From: Streptomyces griseus subsp. griseus
GTDB lineage: Bacteria > Actinomycetota > Actinomycetes > Streptomycetales > Streptomycetaceae
Assembly (NCBI RefSeq): GCF_000720255.1
Contig: NZ_JOJE01000002.1
Coordinates: 1-64,000, forward strand
Reading direction: 5' to 3'
DNA length: 64,000 bases
Part shown: positions 49,601 through 58,191 of the stretch, in pieces
Numbering within the stretch: the first letter of the stretch is position 1
Layout: each line of letters opens with the position of its first letter
Notes under the pieces: model-generated
Database searches by the model: none
The model's input: the letters and a program-made list of their open reading frames with translations, nothing else
Told to the model about the DNA's origin: nothing
Position numbers and translations under genes: made by a program

Positions 49601-50605
49601 TCACTGCTCTGGCCCCTTGGGCCGGCGGCTCGACGTAGTTCCCGCCGCAGCGGCGTGATCCGCTGTCTTCTGGAGGGCGGGGATCAGGTCCGCGATCTGT
49701 TCCAGCTGGTCGCGCTGGGAGCGCAGGCCCACGGTGCCGAGTCGTACGACGATGTGCCGGGCGCCGGCGGCGACGTACTGTCCCAGGCGTTGGAGCACTT
49801 GGTCGGCGGAGCCGGTGACAACGGCCTGGATCCTCGCCAAGTCCGCCAGCGGCATGCCGTATGTGGCCCGTGCGTAGGCGTCCAGTGCTCGACCGCCGCT
49901 CTCGGTGTCGTCGTCGATCCGTACCGAGACGAACAGTGCCGGGGTGATGTCATCGGCCGCGCGTCCGGCGTCGGCCGCCGCTCGGCGGACATCGCGAAGG
50001 CCGGACGCGTAGTCGGCGGGGTCAGGCGGATAGGGAAGCCATCCGTCGTACGTCCGGCCGGTGCGGGCCAGCGCCGCGGGGGACGCGCCGCCGAGCCAGA
50101 TGGGCGGGCCGCCGGCTCGGGACGGCCTGGTGGTGGGCGGGATGTCAGCGAACCGGAGGAGCTCGCCGTGGAAGGAGTCGGCGCCGTCCCACAGGGCCCG
50201 CCACAGCGCGACCGTCTCGTCCAGGCGGGCGAAGCGCCTCTCCCACGGCAGCTCGGACAGCGTGTAGAGGGGCCGCCCGAAGCGGCCGGGGAAGCCGGCG
50301 CCGACGGTCACGATGAGCCGGCCGCCGGACAGCAGGTCGATCGACCCGAGCGACTGGGCGGCCTGGACCGGCCGACGCAGGAACGGCATCAGTGCCGCCG
50401 TACCCAGTGTCACGGTCTCGGTCGCCGGGGCGAGTGCGGCCAGCATCGTGAGTGCCTCGATGCGCGGGCTGATCAGGGAGTCGTTGACGAAGAGGGAGGA
50501 AAAGCCCAGGCGTTCGGCCGCGCGGCCGAAGGCGACCAACTCGCGAGGGTCGTCGGCCGGGCCCCACTGCGCGGTTCCGGTCGGAAGCAGTACACCGATG
50601 TCCAT
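49601..50605 (-). CDS. LLM class flavin-dependent oxidoreductase
   Basis: A 334-residue TIM-barrel luciferase-like monooxygenase. It has GVLLPTGTAQWGPADDPREL, TVTLGTAALMPFLRRPVQAA, SGGRLIVTVGAGFPGRFGRP and PIWLGGASPAALARTGRTYD, which bind FMN or F420. Substrate is not inferable. The ATG at 50603-50605 is chosen over an upstream start with low-complexity residues. It is divergent from the HTH regulator at 50692 (86-bp gap), which probably controls it. Confidence 0.88.
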   Translation of the reverse strand: MDIGVLLPTGTAQWGPADDPRELVAFGRAAERLGFSSLFVNDSLISPRIEALTMLAALAPATETVTLGTAALMPFLRRPVQAAQSLGSIDLLSGGRLIVTVGAGFPGRFGRPLYTLSELPWERRFARLDETVALWRALWDGADSFHGELLRFADIPPTTRPSRAGGPPIWLGGASPAALARTGRTYDGWLPYPPDPADYASGLRDVRRAAADAGRAADDITPALFVSVRIDDDTESGGRALDAYARATYGMPLADLARIQAVVTGSADQVLQRLGQYVAAGARHIVVRLGTVGLRSQRDQLEQIADLIPALQKTADHAAAAGTTSSRRPKGPEQ

Positions 50606-50691
50606 GCCGGCGATGTTCACGGCCGGCCGGAGTGGCGACAATTCCCTGCGGGGAATGGCCCGGGACCCTCCGCCACCGTTACAACAAGGCC

Positions 50692-51486
50692 GTGGACTTC
50701 CCCCGTGCGCTGCGCGAACGCCGTACCCGCCTGCATCTCAGCCAGCTCGACCTGGCGCTGCGTGCGGGCACCACCCAGCGGTACCTCAGCTTCATCGAAT
50801 CCGGCAGGTCCGTCCCCGGCCGGAACATGGTCGTGCGCCTGGCCGAGTCGCTGGAGCTGCCGCTGCGGGAGCGCAACGAGCTGCTGTTGGCCGCGGGGTA
50901 CGCGCCTGTCTACCCCGAGAGCGCACTCGACGACCCGGTACTGGCTCCCGTGCGCACGGCGATCGAGCACATCCTCCGCGGGCATCTGCCGTATCCGGCG
51001 CTGGTGGTGGACCGCGGCGGTGACCTGATCGCCGCGAACACCGCATTCGACCTGATCACCGAGGGGGCGGCGCCCGAGCTGGTCGGCCCGGGCACGAATG
51101 TCTACCGTCTCGCGCTGCATCCCGACGGCCTGGCTCCACGTATCCGCAATCTCGCCGAGTGGGCCCGCCACATCCTGGCCCGCCTCGGCCACCTGGAGGA
51201 GTTGCGCGCCGAGCTCACCGGGTACGTTCCTCAGCTTGATCCGTCCGCCGCGCAGCTCGGTTTCGCGGTTCCGCTCCGCCTGCGGTCCTCGTACGGTGAG
51301 CTGCGCCTGATGACGACCGTGACGACCTTCGCCACGGCCGTCGACGTCACGCTTGCCGAGCTGAAGCTGGAGGCGTTCCTGCCGGCCGACACGGCGACAG
51401 CCGAGGCACTCTCGGCGGCCGCCGGGCCGATGGGCGCCTCTGCTGTTGCGGACCAGGCCCCCGGGAACGTGCGATCGAACTGCTGA
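50692..51486 (+). CDS. XRE-type HTH regulator with MmyB-like ligand domain
   Basis: A 264-residue protein. The HTH comprises ALRERRTRLHLSQLDLALRA and TTQRYLSFIESGRSVPGRNM (residues 5-50). The C-terminal MmyB-like PAS-type domain contains LPYPALVVDRGGDLIAANTA and LALHPDGLAPRIRNLAEWAR. Members bind fatty acid-like ligands in related structures. It is divergent from the LLM oxidoreductase. The last codons run into a sequence resembling the att relics (51473-51524), so the C-terminus may not be native. Confidence 0.87.
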   Translation: MDFPRALRERRTRLHLSQLDLALRAGTTQRYLSFIESGRSVPGRNMVVRLAESLELPLRERNELLLAAGYAPVYPESALDDPVLAPVRTAIEHILRGHLPYPALVVDRGGDLIAANTAFDLITEGAAPELVGPGTNVYRLALHPDGLAPRIRNLAEWARHILARLGHLEELRAELTGYVPQLDPSAAQLGFAVPLRLRSSYGELRLMTTVTTFATAVDVTLAELKLEAFLPADTATAEALSAAAGPMGASAVADQAPGNVRSNC

Positions 51487-51524
51487 AACGGGTGCCGGCT
51501 CAGGACGGGTTTCCTGCCGGGCGG
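51473..51524 (+). repeat. Degenerate att-plus-hairpin-like sequence
   Basis: The segment GATCGAACTGCTGAAACGGG resembles the text before and in att relic 4 (31692-31711). GCTCAGGACGGGTTTCCTGC then resembles the hairpin region at 3487-3506. The T arm between them is missing. It could be an ancient integration scar. Confidence 0.4.
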
Positions 51525-51916
51525 CGTCGTCCGTCTCCATGCGCGGAGGCGACGACGGCGGAAACGAGGCCTGTCACGACCAGGCTCCCCATCATGACCA
51601 GGATCACGCCGACCATGAAGAGGCCGCTGGCATCGTCCGACCAGTCGTCATAGGCGGCAACGGTCAGGCCCGCCGTGGTGCCGAGCACGGCGCCGGCGAT
51701 GTAACGGCGGGATGCCGCCCAGTACACCGGGACGAGCAGGGTCACCACCAGCCCGATCACCTGCCACGCCTCGTACGGTCCGGTCGTCGAACCATCAGGA
51801 TGTACGTCACGGTGCTGGTCCCAGCCCAGCCAGGCAGCCCACAACGCCGATGACACCGCGGCCAGCACGGGGATCAGCAGCAACTGGAGAACGGGCTTCG
51901 GTAGTTTTTGGCGCAT
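51500..51916 (-). CDS. Multi-helix membrane protein, unknown
   Basis: A 138-residue membrane protein with about four hydrophobic segments: LLLIPVLAAVSSALWAAWLG, QVIGLVVTLLVPVYWAASRR, VLGTTAGLTVAAYDDW and LFMVGVILVMMGSLVVTGLV. A basic C-terminus follows. The ATG at 51914-51916 is used; upstream extension is low-complexity. No family is recognised. It converges on the HTH gene and overlaps the att-like scar by a few bases at its end. Confidence 0.6.
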   Translation of the reverse strand: MRQKLPKPVLQLLLIPVLAAVSSALWAAWLGWDQHRDVHPDGSTTGPYEAWQVIGLVVTLLVPVYWAASRRYIAGAVLGTTAGLTVAAYDDWSDDASGLFMVGVILVMMGSLVVTGLVSAVVASAHGDGRRRPAGNPS

Positions 51917-52020
51917 GTCACGAGGGTTTCGGCTCGTCCCGTCACCGACCAGGGCGCAAGTACTCAGCTCTGCCCGAGTACATGAGCCTGTGGGGCCCGT
52001 GGGGGTCATGGTCGGGTCCT

Positions 52021-52710
52021 CTACAGTCCCGTCCCCCGGGCGCCCGTCCCCGGCGTGATCAGTCCCGTCTCGTAGGCCACGACCACCGCTTGGGCGCGGT
52101 CGCGCAGGTGGAGCTTGGCGAGGATCCGGGCCACGTGGGTTTTCACCGTGGACTCGCTCAAGTGGAAGTGTGCGGCGAGTTCGGCGTTGCTCAGGCCGCC
52201 GGCGAGTGAGCGGAGGACCTCGAGTTCGCGGGGCGTGAGTCCCGAGAGGTCCCGGTGCAGGGCCGCGGTCTGGGGGGCGTTGGCCACGAAGCGTTCGACG
52301 AGGCGCCGGGTGATGGCCGGAGCGAGCAGGGCGTCGCCGGTGCGGGCGAGGCGGACGGCGGCGACCAGGTGTTCGGGGGTGACGTCCTTGAGGAGGAAGC
52401 CGCTCGCCCCCGCGGTGAGGGCGGCGTAGACGTAGCGGTCGAGGTCGAAGGTGGTCAGGATGAGGATCCGGGGCGGATCCGGCACTGCTTCGGAGAGGAT
52501 GCGCCGCGTCGCTTCCAGGCCGTCGGTACCGGGCATGCGGATGTCCATCAGGACCAGGTCGGGGCGGGTGCGGTGGACCGCGGCGACCGCCTCGTCCCCG
52601 TCGGAGGCCTCGGCGACGACGTCGATCCCGTCCGCCGCCAGGATCAGGCGGAAGCCCGTACGGACCAGCGCCTGATCGTCGGCGATCACCACCCGCGGCG
52701 GCTCACTCAC
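52021..52710 (-). CDS. NarL/LuxR two-component response regulator
   Basis: A 229-residue response regulator. Receiver residues 1-120 have the acidic pocket ADDQALVRTGF and phosphorylation site Asp56 in LVLMDIRMPGTDG; Thr/Lys switch residues lie in ILTTFDLDRYV and GFLLKDVTP. The LuxR HTH has LTPRELEVLRSLAGGLSNAE with STVKTHVARILAKL. Its start overlaps the kinase stop by 4 bp, so the pair is cotranscribed. It likely controls the divergent ABC transporter. Confidence 0.95.
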   Translation of the reverse strand: MSEPPRVVIADDQALVRTGFRLILAADGIDVVAEASDGDEAVAAVHRTRPDLVLMDIRMPGTDGLEATRRILSEAVPDPPRILILTTFDLDRYVYAALTAGASGFLLKDVTPEHLVAAVRLARTGDALLAPAITRRLVERFVANAPQTAALHRDLSGLTPRELEVLRSLAGGLSNAELAAHFHLSESTVKTHVARILAKLHLRDRAQAVVVAYETGLITPGTGARGTGL

Positions 52711-54068
52711 GCAGGCTCCTCGGCCGGTATGACGGCACGGACGCGGAAGCCGCCGGTGGGGCGTTCGCCCACGTGGAGGGTGCCGCCGTGGACGGCGAGG
52801 CGTTCCCGCAGACCGATCAGGCCGCGGCCGCCGCCGGGACCGGCCGGTGCCCCGGTGGTGCCGCCGGTGTCGGACACCTCGATGCGCACGGCGCCGGGGA
52901 CGTGCTCGACGGCGATCCGTACCCGGGCGCCGCGGGCGTGTTTGACGGTGTTGGTCAGCGCCTCCTGCACCACGCGGTACGCGGCCAGGTCGGCGCCCGC
53001 GGGAAGGGGCACCGGGGTGCCGGTGACGGTCAGTTCGACGGCAACGCCGGTCGCGCGCACGCGGTCGGTGAGGGCCGGTATCTGGCCGAGGCCGGGTTGG
53101 GGCGCCAGGTCGGCCTCGTCGGCGCTGTCACCGGCCATGGTCAGCAGGCCCATGACGTGGCGCAGTTCCGTCATCGCGGTGCGCCCGCCGGCCTCCACGG
53201 CCAGCAGTGCCTCGCGGGCCCGGTCCGGCGCGATGTCCATCACCTTGCGGGCCGCACCTGCCTGGATCACCATCACGCTCACATTGTGCGTGACCACGTC
53301 GTGCAGTTCACGTGCGATCCGGGAGCGTTCGCGGTCGACCGCCAGCCGGGTGGCGGCCTCGTGCTCTTCCTGCAGGGCGCGCAGGCGTTGCTTCCAGATG
53401 TGGATCGCGTTGGCCGCGAGCCCTGCCCCGACCAGCGCGAGGAACGGCACCAGACCGGGGGTGAACGACGGGAAGTTCTCCTCGTGGAACAGGGCGAGCA
53501 GGCCGGCGCCGGCCACCAGACTGGTGAGCGCGCGCGCCCGGTACGGGCTGTACACGGCGGCGCTGTAGGCGGCGACCGCGCAGGAGAGGAACGTGTACAG
53601 GGTCGGATCCCCGCCGCCCAGGTGCTGGTTGAAAAGCAGGCTCGCGCAGGTCACGGCCCAGAACGCGGCCAGCGGATACCGCCGGCGCACCACCAGAGGC
53701 AGCGCGGTCAGCACCGCCAGGACCAACAGCCAGGGCTGGGCGGCTTCGAGGTGCTGCGCCACACCCACCGGCGGGAACGGAGCTTCCGGCACGGGCGGTG
53801 GCGTCGGCAGCGATGGTGGCGCCAGTGGTGGCGTCGGCAGCGATGGTGGCACCGGCGGTGGCGTCGGCATCAGAAGCGGCGGAACCGGCGCGTCGCCGCT
53901 GCCCTGTCGCACGACCGTACCCACCGTGCAGGCGGCGAGGACTACGGCGAGGATCGCGTCGGCGGCCCACATCCAGCGGGACGGACGGGGCAGGGGGTTC
54001 AGGCGCCGCAGCGCCTCGACACCTGCCCTCCACCGCTCCACGATCTCTGCTCGAACAGGCCCGCCCAT
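52707..54068 (-). CDS. HisKA_3 sensor histidine kinase with proline-rich loop
   Basis: A 453-residue kinase. The first helix (WAADAILAVVLAACTVGTVV) is followed by an extracellular Pro-rich loop of tandem PTPPxxPPSL-type repeats. A run of further helices follows (PWLLVLAVLTALPLVVRRR, FWAVTCASLLF, AGLAANAIHIWKQ). The HisKA_3 phosphoacceptor His lies in RSRIARELHDVVTHNVSVMV and the HATPase_c box in GGRGLIGLRERLAVHGGTL. It phosphorylates the adjacent regulator. The ATG at 54066-54068 precedes the first helix. The repeats make this loop unusual. Confidence 0.9.
   Translation of the reverse strand: MGGPVRAEIVERWRAGVEALRRLNPLPRPSRWMWAADAILAVVLAACTVGTVVRQGSGDAPVPPLLMPTPPPVPPSLPTPPLAPPSLPTPPPVPEAPFPPVGVAQHLEAAQPWLLVLAVLTALPLVVRRRYPLAAFWAVTCASLLFNQHLGGGDPTLYTFLSCAVAAYSAAVYSPYRARALTSLVAGAGLLALFHEENFPSFTPGLVPFLALVGAGLAANAIHIWKQRLRALQEEHEAATRLAVDRERSRIARELHDVVTHNVSVMVIQAGAARKVMDIAPDRAREALLAVEAGGRTAMTELRHVMGLLTMAGDSADEADLAPQPGLGQIPALTDRVRATGVAVELTVTGTPVPLPAGADLAAYRVVQEALTNTVKHARGARVRIAVEHVPGAVRIEVSDTGGTTGAPAGPGGGRGLIGLRERLAVHGGTLHVGERPTGGFRVRAVIPAEEPA
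53797..53870. repeat. 30-bp tandem repeats coding a proline-rich loop
   Basis: Two and a half units of 30 bp start at 53797, 53827 and 53857 (each beginning GGTGGCGTCGGCA). They encode repeats of PTPPPVPPSL-type sequence in the kinase loop. In-frame length lets copy number vary without breaking the gene. Confidence 0.9.
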
Positions 54069-54272
54069 GCGCTCAGTGTGGCAAGCCCCGGCCCCGGCCA
54101 CATCACTCCCGCTGCCGACGGGTTCTACATCCCCCGCCTACATCGCAGGGATGACACGACCGGCGGGTCATCCGGTGACGGCAGTTCGTCTCGGCTTCGC
54201 AGGCGACGCGCCGGGCGGGGACCGGCGCCTACCTTCGGGCCGAACCGTCAACGACCGCCCTGTGGAGGCACC

Positions 54273-54977
54273 GTGACAGCGACCGCGCCCGTCATCGACA
54301 TCCGCGATGTGACCAGGACGTACGGGCAGGGACCGCCGGCTCTCGCCGAGGTGACTCTGAGCGTGCGCGCCGGGGAGGCACTCGCCGTGCTGGGGCCGTC
54401 CGGCAGCGGCAAGTCGACGCTGCTCAATCTGATCGCCGGGCTCGACCGTCCGAACGCGGGCAGCGTCACGGTCGCCGGACTGCGGGTGGACGGGCTGAGC
54501 GAGGCCGGGTCGGCCCGGTACCGGCGGGCGACGATCGGCATGGTCTTCCAGTTCTTCAACCTGCTGGACGACCTGACGGTCACCGACAACGTGCTGCTGC
54601 CCGCCCAGTTGGCGGGCGTGCACCGGGCCGAGGCCCGCAGGCGCGCCGCCGGTCTGCTGGAGTACCTCCGCATCGACCGGCACGCCGCCGCCTACCCCGG
54701 CAGGCTGTCCGGCGGGGAGCGTCAGCGGGTGGCGGTCGCCCGGGCCCTGATGAACCGTCCGGCGCTGCTGCTGGCCGACGAGCCCACGGGCGCGCTGGAC
54801 TCCGCCTCCGGCGAGGACGTACGGGAGCTGCTGACCGAACTCAACGCGGAAGGGCAGACGATCATCCTGGTCACCCACGATCTGGGCCTCGCCGAGTCCT
54901 GCGCGACCCGGACCGTCGAGCTGGTCGACGGCCGGATCGTGCGGGACACGACGCACGCGACTGCGGTGGCCCGATGA
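54273..54977 (+). CDS. ABC transporter ATP-binding protein (MacB/LolD type)
   Basis: A 234-residue ATPase. Walker A GPSGSGKSTLLNL (about residues 46-58), Q-loop MVFQFFNLLDDLTV, signature LSGGERQRVAVARALMNRPA, Walker B LLLADEPTGALD and the switch His in LVTHDLGLA are visible. It powers the adjacent FtsX-type permease, presumably exporting a peptide or lipid. The GTG at 54273 with GGAGGCACC fixes the start. It is divergent from the two-component genes, a common layout for stress-responsive efflux in actinobacteria. Confidence 0.95.
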   Translation: MTATAPVIDIRDVTRTYGQGPPALAEVTLSVRAGEALAVLGPSGSGKSTLLNLIAGLDRPNAGSVTVAGLRVDGLSEAGSARYRRATIGMVFQFFNLLDDLTVTDNVLLPAQLAGVHRAEARRRAAGLLEYLRIDRHAAAYPGRLSGGERQRVAVARALMNRPALLLADEPTGALDSASGEDVRELLTELNAEGQTIILVTHDLGLAESCATRTVELVDGRIVRDTTHATAVAR

Positions 54978-57376
54978 GCGCCCTCGCCCGGAGGAAGGGC
55001 GCCCTCGGCCGGGTCGTACGCGCCGGAGTGGGGCGGCGACGCGTCCAGACCGCGGTGATGATCCTGACCACCCTCATGTCCGTCACCGCGGCGGTGCTCG
55101 CCGCCGGACTGCTCGTCGCGTCCCGGGCGCCCTTCGACCACGCCTTCGCCGAGCAGGACGGCGCCCATCTGACCGCCCAGTTCGACGGGGCGAAGGTGAC
55201 GGCCTCACAGCTCGCGGCAACGGCCCGCGCGTCCGACGTGACGGCCGCGGCCGGGCCCTTCCCGGTCCTTTCGGTACGCCCGCGCACGGCGTCGGACTCG
55301 GGCCCGCTGCCGGCCGGTGTCGATCTGCCGCCGCTGACCGTCGTCGGCCGGGCGGATGCCGCGGGCGGCGTCGACAGGGTCAGTCTCGTCACCGGCTCCT
55401 GGGCCACCCGCCCCGGTCAGATCGTGGTGGCCTACGACGAGGTGCCCGTGGAGCCGGGCGGGCGGCTGACGCTGCCGACCGCACCGGGCAGCCCCACGCT
55501 GACCGTGGTCGGTGTCGCCCGGTCGGTGACCGGCACCGCCGATGCCTGGGTGACTCCCGAGCAGGCCGAGGCGCTGACCACGCCGGGCAGCCCGACCGCG
55601 TACGAGATGCTCTACCGCTTCCGCCACGCGGGTACGGACGCCCAGGTGGCCGCCGACCGCGCCGCGATCACCGGGGCGGTGCCGAAGGGCGCGATGAGCG
55701 GGTCGCACTCCTATCTGGCCGTCAGGCAACAGGAGACCGCCAACGCGATGGCGTTCGTGCCCTTCCTGGCCGCTTTCGGTGTGCTCGGACTGCTTCTGTC
55801 GGTGCTGGTCATCGCCATCGTGGTCAGCGGCGCGGTCGGCGCCGCGACCCGGCGCATCGGCATCCTGAAGTCCCTGGGCTTCACCCCGGCGCAGGTCGTA
55901 CGGGCCTATGTCGGCCAGGCGCTGATCCCGGCGGCGGTCGGCTGCGCCCTGGGGCTGGGCCTGGGCAACCTGCTGGCCGTTCCGGTGCTCGGTGAGGTCG
56001 GCACGGCCTTCGGCGGACCGTCGGCGTCGATTCCCGTGTGGATCGACGTCGTGGTCCCCGCGGCGGCCCTCGCCCTGGTCGCCGGCGCCGCTCTGGTGCC
56101 CGCGCTGCGCGCCGGCCGGCTGCGCACCGTGCAGGCGATCAGTGTGGGGCGGACGCCCGGCGCGGGGCGGGGGCACCTGGCCCGTCGGCTGACGGGACGG
56201 CTGCCGTTGCCGCGCGCGGTCAGCCTCGGGCTGGCGAACCCCTTCGCCCGCCCGGCGCGTTCGGCGACGACGGCCGCCGCGGTCGCCTTCGGTGCCGCCA
56301 CCGTCACGTTCGGGGTCGGGCTCGCCCTGACGCTCGGGGCCGTCCAGTCGGGCCGCATGCTCGACTCGGCCGGTTCGGTGGTGGTGGAAACGGGCGGCGG
56401 GGGGCCGCCCGGTGCCCAGGCGGTCCACGCGGGCGGTGAGCCCGACCGGCCGAGGGCCGACCCGGCGGAGATCGCCGCCGCGCTCGGTGCGCAGCGGGGG
56501 ACCAGCCGCTTCTACGGCACGGCCCAGGCCGAAGTCGGCGCGTCGGGGATCGCCGGCGCCACCACGGTGGTGGCGTACCAGGGCGACGCGTCGTGGGCCG
56601 CCCCGCGGATGGTCTCGGGGAGCTGGCTCGACGGGCCGGGCCAGGCGGTGGTCACCACCCGGTTCCTGAAGGCCGCCGGAATCCGGGTCGGGGACACGGT
56701 GACTCTGCGGGAGCGGGGGCGGCAGACCTCGGTGCGGATCGTCGGCGAGGCGTTCTTCACCCAGGGCGAGGGCATGGAACTCCTCACCGGGACCTCGACC
56801 CTCGCCGCACTGGGACTCGACGCGAAGCCGGGCCAGTACAACGTGGAGACGAGACCGGGCACGGATCCGGCGCACTACCTGACCGCGCTCAACGCCGCGT
56901 TGGACCCGGTCGGCGCCGTCGCCCTGGCCAACACCGCCAACACGTCGGATGTGATCGTGACGATGAACGCGCTGATCGGGATGCTCACCCTGATGCTCGT
57001 CGTGGTCGCGGGCCTGGGCGTGCTCAACACGGTCGTCCTCGACACCCGCGACCGTGTCCACGACCTCGGTGTCCTGAAGGCGCTGGGCATGGGCCCCCGT
57101 CAGACCGTGACCATGGTCGTCACCTCGGTCGCCGGAATCGGCCTGCTCGCCGGCGCGGCGGCGGTCCCGGCCGGGGTCGCCCTGCACCGGTACGTCACGC
57201 CGCTCATGGGCAACGCCGTCGGCATGACCCTGCCCGCCTCGGACATCGCCGTCTATCACGCACCCCAGCTGGCCGTGCTCGCCCTCGGCGGGCTGCTCAT
57301 CGCGGTGACGGGCGCGCTGCTGCCGGCCGGCTGGGCAGCCAGGAAGGACACGGCCACGGCGCTGCGCAGCGAGTGA
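54974..57376 (+). CDS. ABC transporter permease (FtsX-like, two FtsX domains)
   Basis: An 800-residue permease. An N-terminal helix (VMILTTLMSVTAAVLAAGLL) is followed by a large extracellular domain and FtsX helices (FGVLGLLLSVLVIAIVVSGA, AGALVPALRAG). A second extracellular and FtsX unit ends with LIGMLTLMLVVVAGLGVLNT and VLALGGLLIAVTGALLPAGW. It overlaps the ATPase gene by 4 bp (ATGA), so it is in the same operon. Members form mechanotransmission exporters. Confidence 0.93.
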   Translation: MSALARRKGALGRVVRAGVGRRRVQTAVMILTTLMSVTAAVLAAGLLVASRAPFDHAFAEQDGAHLTAQFDGAKVTASQLAATARASDVTAAAGPFPVLSVRPRTASDSGPLPAGVDLPPLTVVGRADAAGGVDRVSLVTGSWATRPGQIVVAYDEVPVEPGGRLTLPTAPGSPTLTVVGVARSVTGTADAWVTPEQAEALTTPGSPTAYEMLYRFRHAGTDAQVAADRAAITGAVPKGAMSGSHSYLAVRQQETANAMAFVPFLAAFGVLGLLLSVLVIAIVVSGAVGAATRRIGILKSLGFTPAQVVRAYVGQALIPAAVGCALGLGLGNLLAVPVLGEVGTAFGGPSASIPVWIDVVVPAAALALVAGAALVPALRAGRLRTVQAISVGRTPGAGRGHLARRLTGRLPLPRAVSLGLANPFARPARSATTAAAVAFGAATVTFGVGLALTLGAVQSGRMLDSAGSVVVETGGGGPPGAQAVHAGGEPDRPRADPAEIAAALGAQRGTSRFYGTAQAEVGASGIAGATTVVAYQGDASWAAPRMVSGSWLDGPGQAVVTTRFLKAAGIRVGDTVTLRERGRQTSVRIVGEAFFTQGEGMELLTGTSTLAALGLDAKPGQYNVETRPGTDPAHYLTALNAALDPVGAVALANTANTSDVIVTMNALIGMLTLMLVVVAGLGVLNTVVLDTRDRVHDLGVLKALGMGPRQTVTMVVTSVAGIGLLAGAAAVPAGVALHRYVTPLMGNAVGMTLPASDIAVYHAPQLAVLALGGLLIAVTGALLPAGWAARKDTATALRSE

Positions 57377-57499
57377 GCGGTGCCCCGGCGCCGTCCATCG
57401 GCGAAGGGCGGCGCGGGCCGTGACCACTCGCGTCACATCAGCGCCGCCCGGATGCCGTCCCGCCGAGCGCTGGGGCGGGGAGCGACGTCCGCGTCGGGC

Positions 57500-58102
57500 C
57501 TATTGTCCGGCGGTACGTGTGGTGAGGTCCTCGTCCGTGATGGGGCGGACCACCCGGCAAGGGGTTCCGACCGCGACGCTCATCGGGGGGATGCTCCGGC
57601 TGACGACGCTGCCGGCGCCGATGACCGACCCGTATCCGATGCGAACGCCGGGCAGGACCACGGCGTTGCTGCCGATCCACACCTTGTCCTCGATCACGAT
57701 CGGTTCCGAGAACCGTCCGAAGTCTTCGCGTCGGGAGGGATGCACCGGGTGCCCCGTGGTCGTCAGGGTCACGCTGGGAGCGATCATGACACCGTTGCCT
57801 ATGCGGATGTCCATGTCGTCGACGAACGTGAGGTTCACGTTCCCGAAGAAGTCGTCGCCGATGTGGACATTGCTGCCGAACCCGGCGTGGAACGGGGGCA
57901 GCAGCACCGTGCGTTCACCGACCGAGCCGAAGATCGCGACCAGCAGCGACCGGCGTTTGCCGGCTTCGCCCGGTGGTGTGTGGTTGTACTCGAAGATCTG
58001 GTCGGTGCGGCGCCGAGGGGCCTGGAACGCCGCTTCCGACTCGGTGTAGACCAGCCCCTTGGCGATCCGGGCCAGGACTTCTTCCTCCTGCTCACGCGTC
58101 AC
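57500..58102 (-). CDS. Sugar O-acetyltransferase, hexapeptide repeat
   Basis: A 200-residue left-handed beta-helix acetyltransferase of the maltose/galactoside O-acetyltransferase type. N-terminal REQEEEVLARIAKGLVYTES; hexapeptide repeats from FGSNVHIGDDFFGNVNLTFV through VWIGSNAVVLPGVRIGYGSV; catalytic His in TGHPVHPSRR. It acetylates a sugar hydroxyl from acetyl-CoA. The GTG at 58100-58102 is used. It converges on the ABC permease and lies before the LysR gene on the same strand. Confidence 0.9.
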   Translation of the reverse strand: MTREQEEEVLARIAKGLVYTESEAAFQAPRRRTDQIFEYNHTPPGEAGKRRSLLVAIFGSVGERTVLLPPFHAGFGSNVHIGDDFFGNVNLTFVDDMDIRIGNGVMIAPSVTLTTTGHPVHPSRREDFGRFSEPIVIEDKVWIGSNAVVLPGVRIGYGSVIGAGSVVSRSIPPMSVAVGTPCRVVRPITDEDLTTRTAGQ

Positions 58103-58191
58103 GGCGGAACGTTCCCTTCGTCCGATCCTCGGGCACGGGCCCGGCGCGCCCCCGCTCGACCGCGCGCACCCAGAGGGTACGTGCACTGCCC

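Noticed and set aside
49445..51028. 527-codon plus-strand frame opposite the LLM oxidoreductase
   Set aside because: Shadow of the minus-strand oxidoreductase and of the HTH gene, no motif content.
52773..54272. Extension of the ABC ATPase frame upstream through the kinase
   Set aside because: The GTG at 54273 has a strong ribosome site, and upstream residues are antisense to the kinase.
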